A stretch of DNA of 64,000 bases from Mesorhizobium sp. DCY119. GTDB lineage: Bacteria; Pseudomonadota; Alphaproteobacteria; Rhizobiales; Rhizobiaceae. This document shows, one piece after another, positions 41,258 to 50,673 of this stretch; position 1 is the first letter of the stretch; each line of letters begins with the position of its first letter. Both the position numbers and the translations under genes were made by a program. The stretch is taken from the NCBI RefSeq assembly GCF_003590645.1, contig NZ_CP031834.1:1860501-1924500 (forward strand), written 5' to 3'. The notes beneath the pieces were generated by a model, which saw only the letters and a program-made list of their open reading frames with translations, did no database searches and was not told where the DNA came from.

Positions 41258-43270
41258 TTAACGCCGCCGCCATGCCTGGGTGCGTGTCAGGAGTGTGCGG
41301 GATATGCCTGCGTGCACGAGCCGGGCAACGACATTCGTGTAGAAGATCATCATGCCCATGGCCGCGGCGGGTGCCACGTCGCCGGCGTCGTCCATGTTGA
41401 GAACGGCGACCGAGGCAAGCTGCGTGTGCGTGGAATACAGAAACACGACCGCAGACACCGTCGTCATCGCATTGACGAAGAGGTAGATCGAAATGTCGAG
41501 AATGGCGGGCAGCGATACCGGAACCGTGACGCGGAAGAACAGCTTGTAGAATGGCTGTTTGAGCGATGCGGCAACCGGTTCGAACTCGCGGTCCATCTGC
41601 TTCAGGGCCGTCAGTGCGGTCAGATGCGAGACGGTGTAGAAATGCGTCACGGTGCTGACGACGAGGATAGCCATCGTTCCGTAGATCGCGTTGAACGGGT
41701 TCGACGGGTTGTTGAAGAAGAAGATGTAGGCGAGGCCGAGGACCATGCCGGGCACGGCCATCGGCAGCATGGCGAGGAACTGGAACAGCGTGCGCCCGAG
41801 CGGGAAGCCTTCGCTCTTCTCGACCATATAGGCGCCGACGAAGACGATGACCGTGCCGAAGATCGCCGTCAGCAGCGCCATCTTGATCGAATTCGCATAG
41901 GCGCCCCAACCGCCGCCATCGACCAGGTCGAAGCGGAAATTCTTGAGCGTCGGCGTCAGGTCGTAGGGCCAGAATTTTACCGTCGCCGCCAGCTGGCAGA
42001 CGCCGATCAGGGTGAGGACGAACAGGGCAACCGCTGCGCAATAGGCGAAGCACATCCAGTCGAATCGCGCATTGGGCTTGGGCTGATAGGGCACCGAGCG
42101 AGCCGACAGCAGCGCGACCTGTTTTTTCTGGATCAGGCGGTCGACAAAGAAAGCGGCGGCGGCCGGCACAAGGAGGATGACGGAGACGACCGCGCCCATC
42201 TCGAAATTCTGCTGGCCGATAACCTGCTTGTAGATGTCGACCGCCAGCATGTTGTACTGGCCGCCGATGACCTTGGGCAGGCCGAAATCGGTGACCACCA
42301 TGGTGAAGACCACGAAGGCAGCCGAGATGATGCCGTAGCGTGCGCCGGGCACCGTGACGGTCCAGAAGGTACGCCATTTGCTGGCTCGTAACGAAGCTGC
42401 CGCCTCATAGTGACGGGCGTCGGCGATTGCGAGAGCCGTGGATACGATCAGCAGGGCATGGGGCAGAGTGAAGAACACCGATCCGACGACGATGCCGATG
42501 GGGCCGTAGATGGAATAGCCCATCATGGCTTCCTTCAGCAGGCCCTGGTTGCCGAACAGATAGACAAGGGCGATGCCGGGCAACAGCGACGGCACGAGGA
42601 TCGGGATGGTCGTGACGAGCCTGAAGAACCCCTTGAGGCGCATCTGGCTGCGGTTCAGCGCATAGGCGAGGCCAAACGCGATTGCGATGACAAGCACCGT
42701 CGTGATCACGCCCATGAGGACGGAGTTGTAGATCGCCTGCGTCAGCGATGGCGTCGAGAAATAGCTGACAAAATTGTCGAGGCCCGTGGCGGTCGACGGT
42801 CGCAGTGAGACGCGGCGGAAGGTGTTGGAGTCGAGCTCGAGCCAATCGGTGCCGCGATGCAGTTCCGAGCCGACAAGGAATGAGGCGGCGCTGTCCATGC
42901 CGCGTATGCGATATTTGACAGGGCTGCGGAAGCTGAAATCGGGGAACAGGCCGGTCACCGAAAGTCGATCGCCGGAACCGGCGTCGAGTTGTTCAGGCGT
43001 TATGGCATGGGTGTCGGCATTCAGCGCTGCGGCAGTCTTGGCCGGGCCGAAATTCGCGCCGGTCTCGTCGCTGCGCTGGATCTCGAAGGCGTCGAGATCG
43101 AAGTGATAGGTCGTGACGGATTTCGACAGGAGCACATAGAGGGGCGCGGCCAGCGCCACCAGAAGATAGAGCGAGATGACGATCATCAACCCGCGCTTGA
43201 TGATGTCGTCCGAAGACACCTGCGGGCGCAACGCCCGGCCTGCCGGCATGGTCAGCGTTGCCGTGGCCAT
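41258..43270 (-). CDS. phnU: 2-Aminoethylphosphonate ABC transporter permease (fused double permease)
   Basis: A 670-residue inner-membrane protein with two copies of the BPD_transp_1 permease domain. The N-terminal copy lies around residues 180-390 and the C-terminal copy around 440-660, each with an EAA-type loop (EAAASLRASKWRTFWTVTVPG; EPVAASLKQPFYKLFFRVTVPVSLP). A periplasmic insert follows the first helix. It corresponds to the fused PhnU/V of 2-aminoethylphosphonate systems. The start follows the ATPase stop by one base. Confidence 0.85.
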   Translation of the reverse strand: MATATLTMPAGRALRPQVSSDDIIKRGLMIVISLYLLVALAAPLYVLLSKSVTTYHFDLDAFEIQRSDETGANFGPAKTAAALNADTHAITPEQLDAGSGDRLSVTGLFPDFSFRSPVKYRIRGMDSAASFLVGSELHRGTDWLELDSNTFRRVSLRPSTATGLDNFVSYFSTPSLTQAIYNSVLMGVITTVLVIAIAFGLAYALNRSQMRLKGFFRLVTTIPILVPSLLPGIALVYLFGNQGLLKEAMMGYSIYGPIGIVVGSVFFTLPHALLIVSTALAIADARHYEAAASLRASKWRTFWTVTVPGARYGIISAAFVVFTMVVTDFGLPKVIGGQYNMLAVDIYKQVIGQQNFEMGAVVSVILLVPAAAAFFVDRLIQKKQVALLSARSVPYQPKPNARFDWMCFAYCAAVALFVLTLIGVCQLAATVKFWPYDLTPTLKNFRFDLVDGGGWGAYANSIKMALLTAIFGTVIVFVGAYMVEKSEGFPLGRTLFQFLAMLPMAVPGMVLGLAYIFFFNNPSNPFNAIYGTMAILVVSTVTHFYTVSHLTALTALKQMDREFEPVAASLKQPFYKLFFRVTVPVSLPAILDISIYLFVNAMTTVSAVVFLYSTHTQLASVAVLNMDDAGDVAPAAAMGMMIFYTNVVARLVHAGISRTLLTRTQAWRRR

Positions 43271-43271
43271 C

Positions 43272-44423
43272 TCAGGCAGCCTTTCCGAAGACGAGCAGGC
43301 GTTCGCTCGGCAGTTCGACACGCATCGCGCCATCCACCGCGATGCCGAGCCGGCGAACCGCATTGATGGAGAAATCGGCGATCAGGATGCGGGAGCCCAG
43401 ACGCGGCGACGACAGCCGCGTACGCCAGAAGCTGCCGAGAAATTCCATCTCCGTGACGGTCACCTCGATCAGGTTCTCCGGCGTTCCGACCTTGTCGGTG
43501 CCGCTCATGGAATGCGGAATGATGTCCACTGGCCGGATCACCGCCGTTGCGTCGCAGGCGAGCGCGAGCTGATGAGGCGCACACGCCAGTTCGGTCCCTT
43601 CCACGGCCAGCCTGTCGCCCGCCAGAACCTTAGCCGGGATCTGGTTGGTCTCGCCGATGAAATCGGCGACGAAAAGCGTCGACGGCTGGCGATAGATTTC
43701 CGTCGGCGTGCCGATCTGTTCGATGACGCCGTGGTTCATCACCACGATGCGGTCGGCCATCGACAGCGCTTCTTCCTGGTCGTGCGTCACCATGATGGTC
43801 GTCACGCCGAGTTTACGCTGCAGTTCCTTGATTTCATGGCGCAGATGCACCCGCACCTTGGCGTCCAGAGCCGAAAGCGGCTCGTCCAGCAGAAGCAGGC
43901 CGGGCGCCACGGCCATGGCGCGCGCCAGCGCGATGCGCTGCTGCTGGCCGCCGGACAGCTGGGCGGGATACTTCTTGGCCTGGCTGGCAAGCCCGACAAG
44001 GGCAAGCAGCTCGGCGACGCGCGCATTGATTTCCGCCCTCGGGCGTCCCGCATTCTCCAGGCCGAAGGCTATGTTCCGTTCGATCGTCAGGTTGGGGAAC
44101 AGCGCGTAGGATTGAAAGACGATGCCGTAGTCGCGTTTCGACGGCGGCAAGGTCGAGATGTCCTTGCCGGCCTGATGGATCGTTCCGCGCGTCTGCAGGT
44201 CGAGGCCGGCAACGGCGCGCAGCAGCGTGGTCTTGCCGCAACCCGATGGCCCGAGGAAGCAGACGAATTCGCCTTCCCGGATCGAAAGCGACACGCCCTT
44301 GAGCGCGACGAATTCGCCGAATGCCTTCCACAGGCCGTCGATTTCAAGATAGGCCGGCTTCCCGGCCATTGGACGCACCTCGGTCGGCGTCGCCGGTTGG
44401 CCGGCCACGATCTCATGTCTCAT
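43272..44423 (-). CDS. phnT: 2-Aminoethylphosphonate ABC transporter ATPase
   Basis: A 383-residue ABC ATPase of the spermidine/iron/AEP group. Walker A GPSGCGKTTL, Q-loop FQSYALFPNLT, signature LSGGQQQRIALARAMA, Walker B LLLLDEPLSALD and H-loop VTHDQEEA are all present, followed by a TOBE regulatory domain. I choose ATG 44423 with GGTGG five bases upstream. It lies between the binding protein and permease genes. Confidence 0.9.
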   Translation of the reverse strand: MRHEIVAGQPATPTEVRPMAGKPAYLEIDGLWKAFGEFVALKGVSLSIREGEFVCFLGPSGCGKTTLLRAVAGLDLQTRGTIHQAGKDISTLPPSKRDYGIVFQSYALFPNLTIERNIAFGLENAGRPRAEINARVAELLALVGLASQAKKYPAQLSGGQQQRIALARAMAVAPGLLLLDEPLSALDAKVRVHLRHEIKELQRKLGVTTIMVTHDQEEALSMADRIVVMNHGVIEQIGTPTEIYRQPSTLFVADFIGETNQIPAKVLAGDRLAVEGTELACAPHQLALACDATAVIRPVDIIPHSMSGTDKVGTPENLIEVTVTEMEFLGSFWRTRLSSPRLGSRILIADFSINAVRRLGIAVDGAMRVELPSERLLVFGKAA

Positions 44424-44447
44424 TCTAGCCACCAGTGCTTGGTTGCG

Positions 44448-44474
44448 AAAAGGGCGCCGCATTGCTGGGCGCCC
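44448..44474 (-). terminator. Attenuator-like hairpin between phnS and phnT
   Basis: On the minus strand GGGCGCC pairs with GGCGCCC around a nine-base loop and is followed by TTTT. It lies between the binding protein stop and the ATPase start, so partial termination here would yield more binding protein than transporter, as seen in many ABC operons. Confidence 0.68.
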
Positions 44475-44490
44475 CTCTTCAGAGCTGCGA

Positions 44491-45513
44491 TCAGCTCTTC
44501 GGCTCGGACTTGGCGTCGTAGCGCTTGGCCCATTCCGTCAGGATCGCCTTGCGGTTGTTGGCTGCCCACTCGAAGTCGTTCTTGATCATGTGGGAGGCAA
44601 CGTCGGCCGGCAGGTTTTCAACCGGCTTGGCAATGCCGGGATAAGCGAGCACGGCGTAGCCTTGATTGTACATCTCGTTGGCTTCCTTGGAGACCGAGAA
44701 GTCGACCAGCTTCTTGGCCGCGTCGAGGTTTGCCGTGCCTGCGATGATGGCGGTTGCCTCGGCTTCCCACCCCGAACCTTCTTCCGGGAAGATGATGTCG
44801 ATCGGCGCGCCGGCGCTCTTGGCCTTGGCGCCGGGGAACTCGAAGGAAACGCCGATCACCGTCTCGCCGGCGCCAGCCATCTTGCAAGGCTTGGAGCCGG
44901 AATGGGTGTAGGCCGAGATGTTCTCATGCAGGCCGTCCATGAAGGCCCAGGCATCCTTCTCGCCGAAGGTCTGCATCCAGGCGGAGACGTCGAGGAAGCC
45001 GGTGCCCGAGGAGTTGGGGTTCGGCATGACGACGTGACCCTTGTATTCAGGCTTGGTCAGGTCCTTCCAGGACTTAGGTGCTGTGATGCCGAGCTTCTTG
45101 GCCTCGACGGTGTTGAAGCACAGCGCCGCGACATAGGCGTCCATGCCGGTCCATGACGGAGGCGTGGTGCTGTCGACGAAGCGCGGGTCGAGTTTTTCCA
45201 CGCCGGCAGGGGCGTAGGGCTCCAGCATGCCTTCGCCCTTGAGCAGCAGGAGCGAGGTTGCCGCCAGTCCCCAGACCACGTCGGCCTGCGGATTATCCTT
45301 TTCGGCCAGCAATTTGGCGGTCATGACCCCGGTGGAGTCGCGAACCCAGTTGATCTTGATGTCGGGATTGGCTTTCTCGAACTCAGCCTTGTAACGGTCG
45401 AGATCGACGGCCTCGATCGCGGTGTAGACGGTGAGGTTGGTTTCGGCAAAAGCGGCAGATGCCGAGAGAGTGGCCGCCAACGCGGCAATGACGATGGATG
45501 CGGTATTCTTCAT
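44491..45513 (-). CDS. phnS: 2-Aminoethylphosphonate-binding periplasmic protein
   Basis: A 340-residue extracellular solute-binding protein (family 1, AEP/iron type). The signal peptide is MKNTASIVIAALAATLSASAAFA. TNLTVYTAIEAVDLDRYKAEFEKANPDIKINWVRDSTGVMTAKLLAEKDNPQADVVWG is the characteristic first lobe of the 2-aminoethylphosphonate binders. ATG 45513 fits the signal peptide and has GGGGA upstream. It is followed by an attenuator-like hairpin. Confidence 0.9.
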   Translation of the reverse strand: MKNTASIVIAALAATLSASAAFAETNLTVYTAIEAVDLDRYKAEFEKANPDIKINWVRDSTGVMTAKLLAEKDNPQADVVWGLAATSLLLLKGEGMLEPYAPAGVEKLDPRFVDSTTPPSWTGMDAYVAALCFNTVEAKKLGITAPKSWKDLTKPEYKGHVVMPNPNSSGTGFLDVSAWMQTFGEKDAWAFMDGLHENISAYTHSGSKPCKMAGAGETVIGVSFEFPGAKAKSAGAPIDIIFPEEGSGWEAEATAIIAGTANLDAAKKLVDFSVSKEANEMYNQGYAVLAYPGIAKPVENLPADVASHMIKNDFEWAANNRKAILTEWAKRYDAKSEPKS

Positions 45514-45634
45514 GGTTTGGTTCCCCATTTGACACAATCTGCGATGTATCGAGGCGCTCATGCTCTATGGCAGTTCACCGGTCGTTTGCGCCGGTCGATG
45601 TCGCCCATGTGTCAATCCTGAAGCCGCATGGTCG

Positions 45635-45646
45635 ATAAGTAAAATC
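45635..45646 (-). promoter_or_regulatory. 12-base motif upstream of phnS, shared with LysR gene
   Basis: On the minus strand this reads GATTTTACTTAT and occurs identically upstream of the LysR-family gene (53726-53737). It is about 120 bases before the phnS start. It also forms half of an imperfect inverted repeat (GATAA...TTATC). It is a candidate binding site for the LysR regulator. Confidence 0.5.
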
Positions 45647-45700
45647 TATTTATCCTATAAAGCTATCACCTGAGGCGATAGTAGTCATGCTGCTGTCACA

Positions 45701-46540
45701 CTACTCGGAGACAGCCAGCGTCACCACGCCGAGGGCGACGACAAGGGCTGCAAGAACGCGCCCGAACCATGGTCTTTCACGAAAGAAAACCACGCCGATC
45801 AGGGCAGCGATGATGACGCTCGACTCTCTGACTGCCGATACCGCGCCGATGTGAGCGATCGTCTTGGCGTAGAGTACGAGGCCGTAGGCGGTGACGGCGA
45901 AGAGCCCGCCGACCAGGCCGATGCCTACGATTTTCCAATCGATCCGAACGCCTGCTCTGCGGCGGCTTGCCAGGATCGCCAAGGTGACCGGCGACTCGAA
46001 CAGGAAGAGCCATCCCATATAGCCGGTGGGGCTCTCGGAGAATCGAACCCCGACGCCGTCGGCGACGGAATAGGCTGCAATGCTGAGACCTAGCAGCGCA
46101 GCGACGAGAACTGCCTTGCCGTCTGCGTGACCGGCGCCGCGTTGCAGCGCCAGGAAAGCAATGCCGGCGGTCACGAGTGCGAGGCCCGACCAGCCGAGCG
46201 GCGACAGCGTTTCGCCGATCATCAGAAAGGTGCCGATGGCAACAAGTGCGGGCGCCATGCCGCGCGATATCGGATAGACTTGGCTCAAGTCGCCCAGCCG
46301 GTAGGCCTGGAACAGCAGGACATAGTAGCCGTAGTGGACGACGGTCGACACCGCTATCGAAGGCCAGCTCGCAACGGCAGGCGATGGCGATATCGCGATC
46401 AGCAGGATGCCGGCCAGCGCATGCATGGCGGAGACCGCGGCCAATGTGAGCGCGCGATCGGGCGCGGCCTTTACGAGCGCGTTCCAGCTCGCATGAAGAA
46501 GTGCTGCGAAAAGTACGATCGACAGTGCGGTTGCTGACAC
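45701..46540 (-). CDS. EamA/DMT-family transporter of phosphonate locus
   Basis: A 279-residue inner-membrane protein with ten hydrophobic segments in two EamA repeats; AYRLGDLSQVYPISRGMAPALVAIG and AVRESSVIIAALIGVVFFRERP are the conserved repeat cores. Members move amino acids or small organic compounds. EamA genes recur in 2-aminoethylphosphonate clusters, but the substrate there is not known to me. It starts six bases from the stop of the upstream FAD oxidase gene. Confidence 0.82.
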   Translation of the reverse strand: MSATALSIVLFAALLHASWNALVKAAPDRALTLAAVSAMHALAGILLIAISPSPAVASWPSIAVSTVVHYGYYVLLFQAYRLGDLSQVYPISRGMAPALVAIGTFLMIGETLSPLGWSGLALVTAGIAFLALQRGAGHADGKAVLVAALLGLSIAAYSVADGVGVRFSESPTGYMGWLFLFESPVTLAILASRRRAGVRIDWKIVGIGLVGGLFAVTAYGLVLYAKTIAHIGAVSAVRESSVIIAALIGVVFFRERPWFGRVLAALVVALGVVTLAVSE

Positions 46541-46545
46541 GCCTG

Positions 46546-47670
46546 CTAACCGAACATCTCGGCGATCGTTTCTTCACCAATCGCAAATCCGGTGCTGGCG
46601 CCGGTTCCGCTGGTAACCATCACCAGCCTCACGTCTTCATGCGGCTCGTCCCTGAAGCTCGCATGATCTGATGCGGAAGCGTAGGTGCCGGTCCAGCGCG
46701 CGAGCACATTTGGCGTCGATCCCCCGAAAAGTGCGGCGAATTCGTCGAGGATCAGGCGGTCGACCTCATCGGAAGCGAAGGGGTCCGGTGTTTGGCCATA
46801 GTGGTGGGAATCGCCGACGACCAGCGACCCGTCCGCGCTCTGGACGACGATCAGATGGACGCCGTTGTCGAGCGCCCGGGAACATTGGCTGGTCAGCGTC
46901 TTTCGCAGCGACGCAGCCTCAGGCAGCGCCGCATAACCGGCGTAGCGCAGCAGGCTGAGATCCGAGACCAGCGCCGAGCGCAGCTTGTGACCCGGGTTGG
47001 CAAGCCGCAGCATCTGCAGCTTGCAGCGCCGGATGCCGTACTTGCCGATGCGCTCCGGATAGAGAGTGGCGAGGTCGTCGCCCGGGCAGACCACGATCTT
47101 TGCCGCTCGCACCGGGCCGTGGCTGGTTTCGACAACCGGAGGCGCAATGGCCGAGACGGCGACGCCGCGACGGAATTCGACGCCGTGGCGCTCCGCCAGG
47201 AACGACGCAAGCTTCGGCAACGCCTCGCGCGATTCCACGCGCAGCTCGAACGGACTGTAGAGGCCACCGACGATTTTAGAACCATCGAGGCCGGGCTGAT
47301 GGCCAGTTACCTCGTCGCTGGTCAGCAGCCGGCAATCCTGCCCGTGCTCGCCCGCCTTGAACGCTTCAAGCAGCGCGAGCGCTTCGGGGCGCTGCGCGGC
47401 GACGAGTTTGCCCTGCTGGAGGATTTCTATTCCGGCCTGCCCGGCGAGGCTCAGCCATACCTCGCGCGACCGTTCGGCGTATTGGCGCGAAATGCCGGCT
47501 TCCTGACCGGTGACCACGACGAGCCCGAAGTTGCGGATCGAGGCGCCGTTGGCCTGTGCATCGCGGTCGATGACGACGACGCGCAGGCCGCGGCGCGCGG
47601 CAGCGAGCGCATGCGCAAGGCCGACGATGCCGGCGCCGACGACAGCCAGATCATATTGCATGTCAGTCAT
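46546..47670 (-). CDS. FAD-dependent amine oxidase of phosphonate locus (PbfD-like)
   Basis: A 374-residue DAO-type flavoenzyme. LAVVGAGIVGLAHALAAARRGLRVVVIDRD is the FAD motif, and SIRNFGLVVVTGQ and SGTGASTGFAIGEETI are specific to the group of FAD oxidases found with phosphonate genes (TIGR03364). A member named PbfD oxidises N-methylated 2-aminoethylphosphonate to phosphonoacetaldehyde, which would feed PhnY in this locus. The assignment to PbfD is by context and group. Confidence 0.78.
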   Translation of the reverse strand: MTDMQYDLAVVGAGIVGLAHALAAARRGLRVVVIDRDAQANGASIRNFGLVVVTGQEAGISRQYAERSREVWLSLAGQAGIEILQQGKLVAAQRPEALALLEAFKAGEHGQDCRLLTSDEVTGHQPGLDGSKIVGGLYSPFELRVESREALPKLASFLAERHGVEFRRGVAVSAIAPPVVETSHGPVRAAKIVVCPGDDLATLYPERIGKYGIRRCKLQMLRLANPGHKLRSALVSDLSLLRYAGYAALPEAASLRKTLTSQCSRALDNGVHLIVVQSADGSLVVGDSHHYGQTPDPFASDEVDRLILDEFAALFGGSTPNVLARWTGTYASASDHASFRDEPHEDVRLVMVTSGTGASTGFAIGEETIAEMFG

Positions 47671-47673
47671 GGA

Positions 47674-49128
47674 TCACCAGGGCAGGGAGAAGGTCTTGAC
47701 GTTTGTGAAGCTCTTCATGGCTTCGATGACGCCTTCCTTGTAGCCGTTGCCTGAATCCTTGATGCCGCCGAAGGGGCTCATCTCTATGCGGTATCCCGGG
47801 ACTTCCCAGATGTTGACGGTGCCGACCTGAAGGCCTGCTATGTATTTCTGCATGCGGCGGAAGTCGTTGGTGCAGACGCCTGAGGAGAGGCCGAAGGCGG
47901 TGGAGTTGGAGAGTGCGATCAGCGCGTCGTCATCGTCGGGGGCGCGGATGATCGGGATGATCGGCCCAAAGGTTTCTTCCATGACGAGTTCTGAGGCATG
48001 CGGCACGCGGTCGACGACGATGGGCGGAAGCAGCGCGCCGTTGCGGCCCGGATTGTAGAGAATGTCGGCGCCTTGTTCTGCCGCCATGTGGACGCGGTCC
48101 TCGAACAGCTTTGCCGCGCGCTCATGCACGACAGTGCCGAGATCGGTGGTGCGGTCCATGGGGTCGCCGAACCTGATCTTCCTTGCCCGCTCCAGCACCA
48201 GCGGCACGAAACGGTCGGCGATGCTTTCCTGGACAAGGATGCGCTTGACCGCCGTGCAGCGCTGGCCGGAGTTCTTGGTCGCACCCGCGACCGCCAGATC
48301 GGCGGCCTTGGCCAGATCGTCGTCGGAGAGGTCGTTGAGGATGATCAGGGGGTCATTGCCGCCAAGTTCCAGCACCTGGCGCCTGTAGCCGGCCTTGGAG
48401 GCGATCAGCTTGCCCACCGGCACGCCGCCGGTGAAGGTGATCAGATCGATGTTTTCGTTGGTGATCATCTCGTCGCCGATGTCCTTCGGCCAGCCGGTCA
48501 CCACCGACAGCATTTCCGGCGGCAGGCCGGCCTCGTAGAGAATGTCGGCCAGCACCAGTGCCGTCATCGGCGTCAGCTCGGTCGGCTTGACGACGACGCA
48601 GTTGTTGGTGGCAATCGCCGGCGCCACCTTGTGCGAGACCATGTTGAGCGGATGGTTGAACGGCGTGATCGCCGAGATCGCGTTGAGCGGCTCGCGCATG
48701 GTGAAGATTTTGCGCGCCTTGCCGTGCGGGGTCAGGTCGCAGGAGAAGATCTGGCCGTCATCCTGGATGCACATCTGGCCCGACAGGGTGAACACGTCAT
48801 AAGCGCGGCCGACTTCATAGAGCGAGTCCTGCTTGGAGATGCCGAGTTCCAGCGTGATCAGGTCGGAGATTTCTTCCTTCCTGGAGCTCAGCAGCTCTGC
48901 CGTCCTGAGCAGGATCTTCTGGCGCTCGTAGCGGGTCAGCTTCGGCTTGTAGGCGGCAGCGATCGCGAAGGCCTGCCGGGCATGCTCGGCACCGCCTGCC
49001 GGCACGGTGCCGACCACCGTGTCGTTCCAGGGATAGCGCACCTCGACGACGCCGTCGGCGTCGACATGTCTGCCGGCAATGCGCATCGGCTCGTGGCGGA
49101 CTTTGATCGTGGGGTCGAGTTTGGTCAT
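47674..49128 (-). CDS. phnY: Phosphonoacetaldehyde dehydrogenase
   Basis: A 484-residue NAD-dependent aldehyde dehydrogenase. The Glu motif is [10 protein letters not shown], the catalytic Cys lies in [11 protein letters not shown], and [22 protein letters not shown] is the C-terminal signature of the PhnY group. It oxidises phosphonoacetaldehyde to phosphonoacetate. It lies between the FAD oxidase and phosphonoacetate hydrolase genes. The start has AGGAA eight bases upstream. Confidence 0.9.
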   Translation of the reverse strand: MTKLDPTIKVRHEPMRIAGRHVDADGVVEVRYPWNDTVVGTVPAGGAEHARQAFAIAAAYKPKLTRYERQKILLRTAELLSSRKEEISDLITLELGISKQDSLYEVGRAYDVFTLSGQMCIQDDGQIFSCDLTPHGKARKIFTMREPLNAISAITPFNHPLNMVSHKVAPAIATNNCVVVKPTELTPMTALVLADILYEAGLPPEMLSVVTGWPKDIGDEMITNENIDLITFTGGVPVGKLIASKAGYRRQVLELGGNDPLIILNDLSDDDLAKAADLAVAGATKNSGQRCTAVKRILVQESIADRFVPLVLERARKIRFGDPMDRTTDLGTVVHERAAKLFEDRVHMAAEQGADILYNPGRNGALLPPIVVDRVPHASELVMEETFGPIIPIIRAPDDDDALIALSNSTAFGLSSGVCTNDFRRMQKYIAGLQVGTVNIWEVPGYRIEMSPFGGIKDSGNGYKEGVIEAMKSFTNVKTFSLPW

Positions 49129-49193
49129 CGCTGTGTTCCTGAATAGCCCTTATGCGTCTTGTCGCCTGTGCCATCGCTTGCCGGCAAAGCCTT

Positions 49194-49325
49194 CCCCCAC
49201 TCCGGCCCTTCGGGCCACCTCTCCCCCTCCGGAGGGAGAGGAAGGGAGCCAGGGCTCGGCGGGTCGGCACCTTTCCTCTCCCCCGTCGAACGGGGGAGAG
49301 GTGGCCCGAAGGGCCGGAGTGGGGG
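49194..49325. repeat. Large inverted-repeat element between phnY and phnA
   Basis: Two arms of 34 bases (49194-49227 and 49292-49325) are perfect reverse complements, starting with CCCCCACTCCGGCCC and ending with GGGCCGGAGTGGGGG. The 64-base spacer contains two smaller complementary runs (CCTCC/GGAGG and CTCCCCC/GGGGGAG). It has no coding capacity. It resembles the dispersed intergenic palindromes (RIME-like) of rhizobial genomes. Read-through transcripts of the operon would fold it into a long hairpin. Confidence 0.88.
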
Positions 49326-49380
49326 TCGACCAACCTCGGTCAACATTCATCGCCAGCGCAACGAAGCGCCGGCATTGCAA

Positions 49381-50643
49381 TCACGTATTCGGCAGCGCCG
49401 CAGCCATCACCGCGTAGTAGAAGGCGTCGAAGTTGCGCAGCTTCGGTGCGCCGGGCTGGTCCGGCAGGACGCGGTTGGTGATGAACGGCACCACCTGCTC
49501 GGTCAGCCCGCCATGCGAGCGCAGCGGCTCATTGAGGGCGGCGAGATCGTGACGGTGCTCGCTGGTGCCGATCGTCTTGTTCTCGGTCGAGATCATGACG
49601 ATGTCGCCGATGCGGTCTTCCGGCAGCTCGAAACGGCGGCAGGCTTCCTCGCGGTCGACGACAAGGTCGATGCCCTCGATGCCGGCCAGCCGCTTCATGA
49701 TGTCGGCGCGGTCGGCACCCTTGGGCAGATAGGCGGTGGCGAACGAGCCCAGCGCGCCGTGATGGACGACGTAAGGATCGGTGATCGGCAGGATGACGCG
49801 CCCGGCATCCTTGCCCAGCCATTCGTCGAGCAGGTCCTGCGCATAGACGACATCGGGCGAACCGTCAGCCTTGTGCTTCGGCTTCATGCCGTGATCGGCG
49901 GTCACCACGATCGCAGCACCCAGCGCGTCGAGTTCGGCGAGATACTTGTCGAACATCTCGTAGAAATCGTTGGCCTGCTTCACGCCCGGCGCGTATTTGT
50001 GCTGCACATAGTCGGTCGTGGTCAGGTACATGACGTCGGGCCGCCATTCCTTCAACAGCTTGACGCCGGCGGCAAAGACGAATTCCGACAGTTCGGCCGA
50101 ATAGACTTCCGGCACCGGCCGGCCGAGCCATGAGGACGCATTGTCGATGCCGTGCTCGGCCTTCGTCGTGGTGTCCGACTTCTCAGAGGAAAAGCAGATG
50201 GCGCGGTCTTCATTGAACTTCAGGCCGTGCCCAAGCAGCGAACGCAGCTTGTCTTTCGCCGTCACCACCGCGACGCGGGCGCCGGCATCGTAGAAGGCCT
50301 GGAAGACGGTCGGGGCGCGCAGGAACTTTGGATCGTTCATCATCACCTCTTCGCCCGTCTCCGGATTGTAGAGGTAGTTGCCGCAGATACCGTGGACAGA
50401 AGGCGGGCGGCCGGTGGCGATCGACAGATTGTTGGGATTGGTGAAGCTCGGGATGACGCTGTGGGCCATGCGCACCGTGCCCTTCGCCTTGATCTTCTCC
50501 AGCGCCGGCATCAGCCCCGCCTTAATCGCCTCGTCGAGATAGGCCGGCTCGCAGCCGTCAAGGCAGATCGCGATCGCCGGCACGCGCGGCCAGGCATAAT
50601 TGCGTCCATTCGCAGACACGGTGACAGGGGACATCTGGTTCAT
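49381..50643 (-). CDS. phnA: Phosphonoacetate hydrolase
   Basis: A 420-residue alkaline phosphatase-superfamily enzyme that splits phosphonoacetate into acetate and phosphate. The zinc ligands and nucleophile of the known S. meliloti enzyme are all present at the same numbers: D29, T68 (nucleophile), D211, H215, D250, H251 and H377. AAGGA stands eight bases before the ATG. With PhnW and PhnY it completes the hydrolytic AEP pathway. Confidence 0.94.
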   Translation of the reverse strand: MNQMSPVTVSANGRNYAWPRVPAIAICLDGCEPAYLDEAIKAGLMPALEKIKAKGTVRMAHSVIPSFTNPNNLSIATGRPPSVHGICGNYLYNPETGEEVMMNDPKFLRAPTVFQAFYDAGARVAVVTAKDKLRSLLGHGLKFNEDRAICFSSEKSDTTTKAEHGIDNASSWLGRPVPEVYSAELSEFVFAAGVKLLKEWRPDVMYLTTTDYVQHKYAPGVKQANDFYEMFDKYLAELDALGAAIVVTADHGMKPKHKADGSPDVVYAQDLLDEWLGKDAGRVILPITDPYVVHHGALGSFATAYLPKGADRADIMKRLAGIEGIDLVVDREEACRRFELPEDRIGDIVMISTENKTIGTSEHRHDLAALNEPLRSHGGLTEQVVPFITNRVLPDQPGAPKLRNFDAFYYAVMAAALPNT

Positions 50644-50673
50644 CGGGGCATTCCTTGGGAATTGGAGAGGTTT

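Noticed and set aside
49194-49325. Inverted repeat considered as a rho-independent terminator or CRISPR-like repeat
   Set aside because: Arms are far too long, no T-run follows, and there is no repeat-spacer series.
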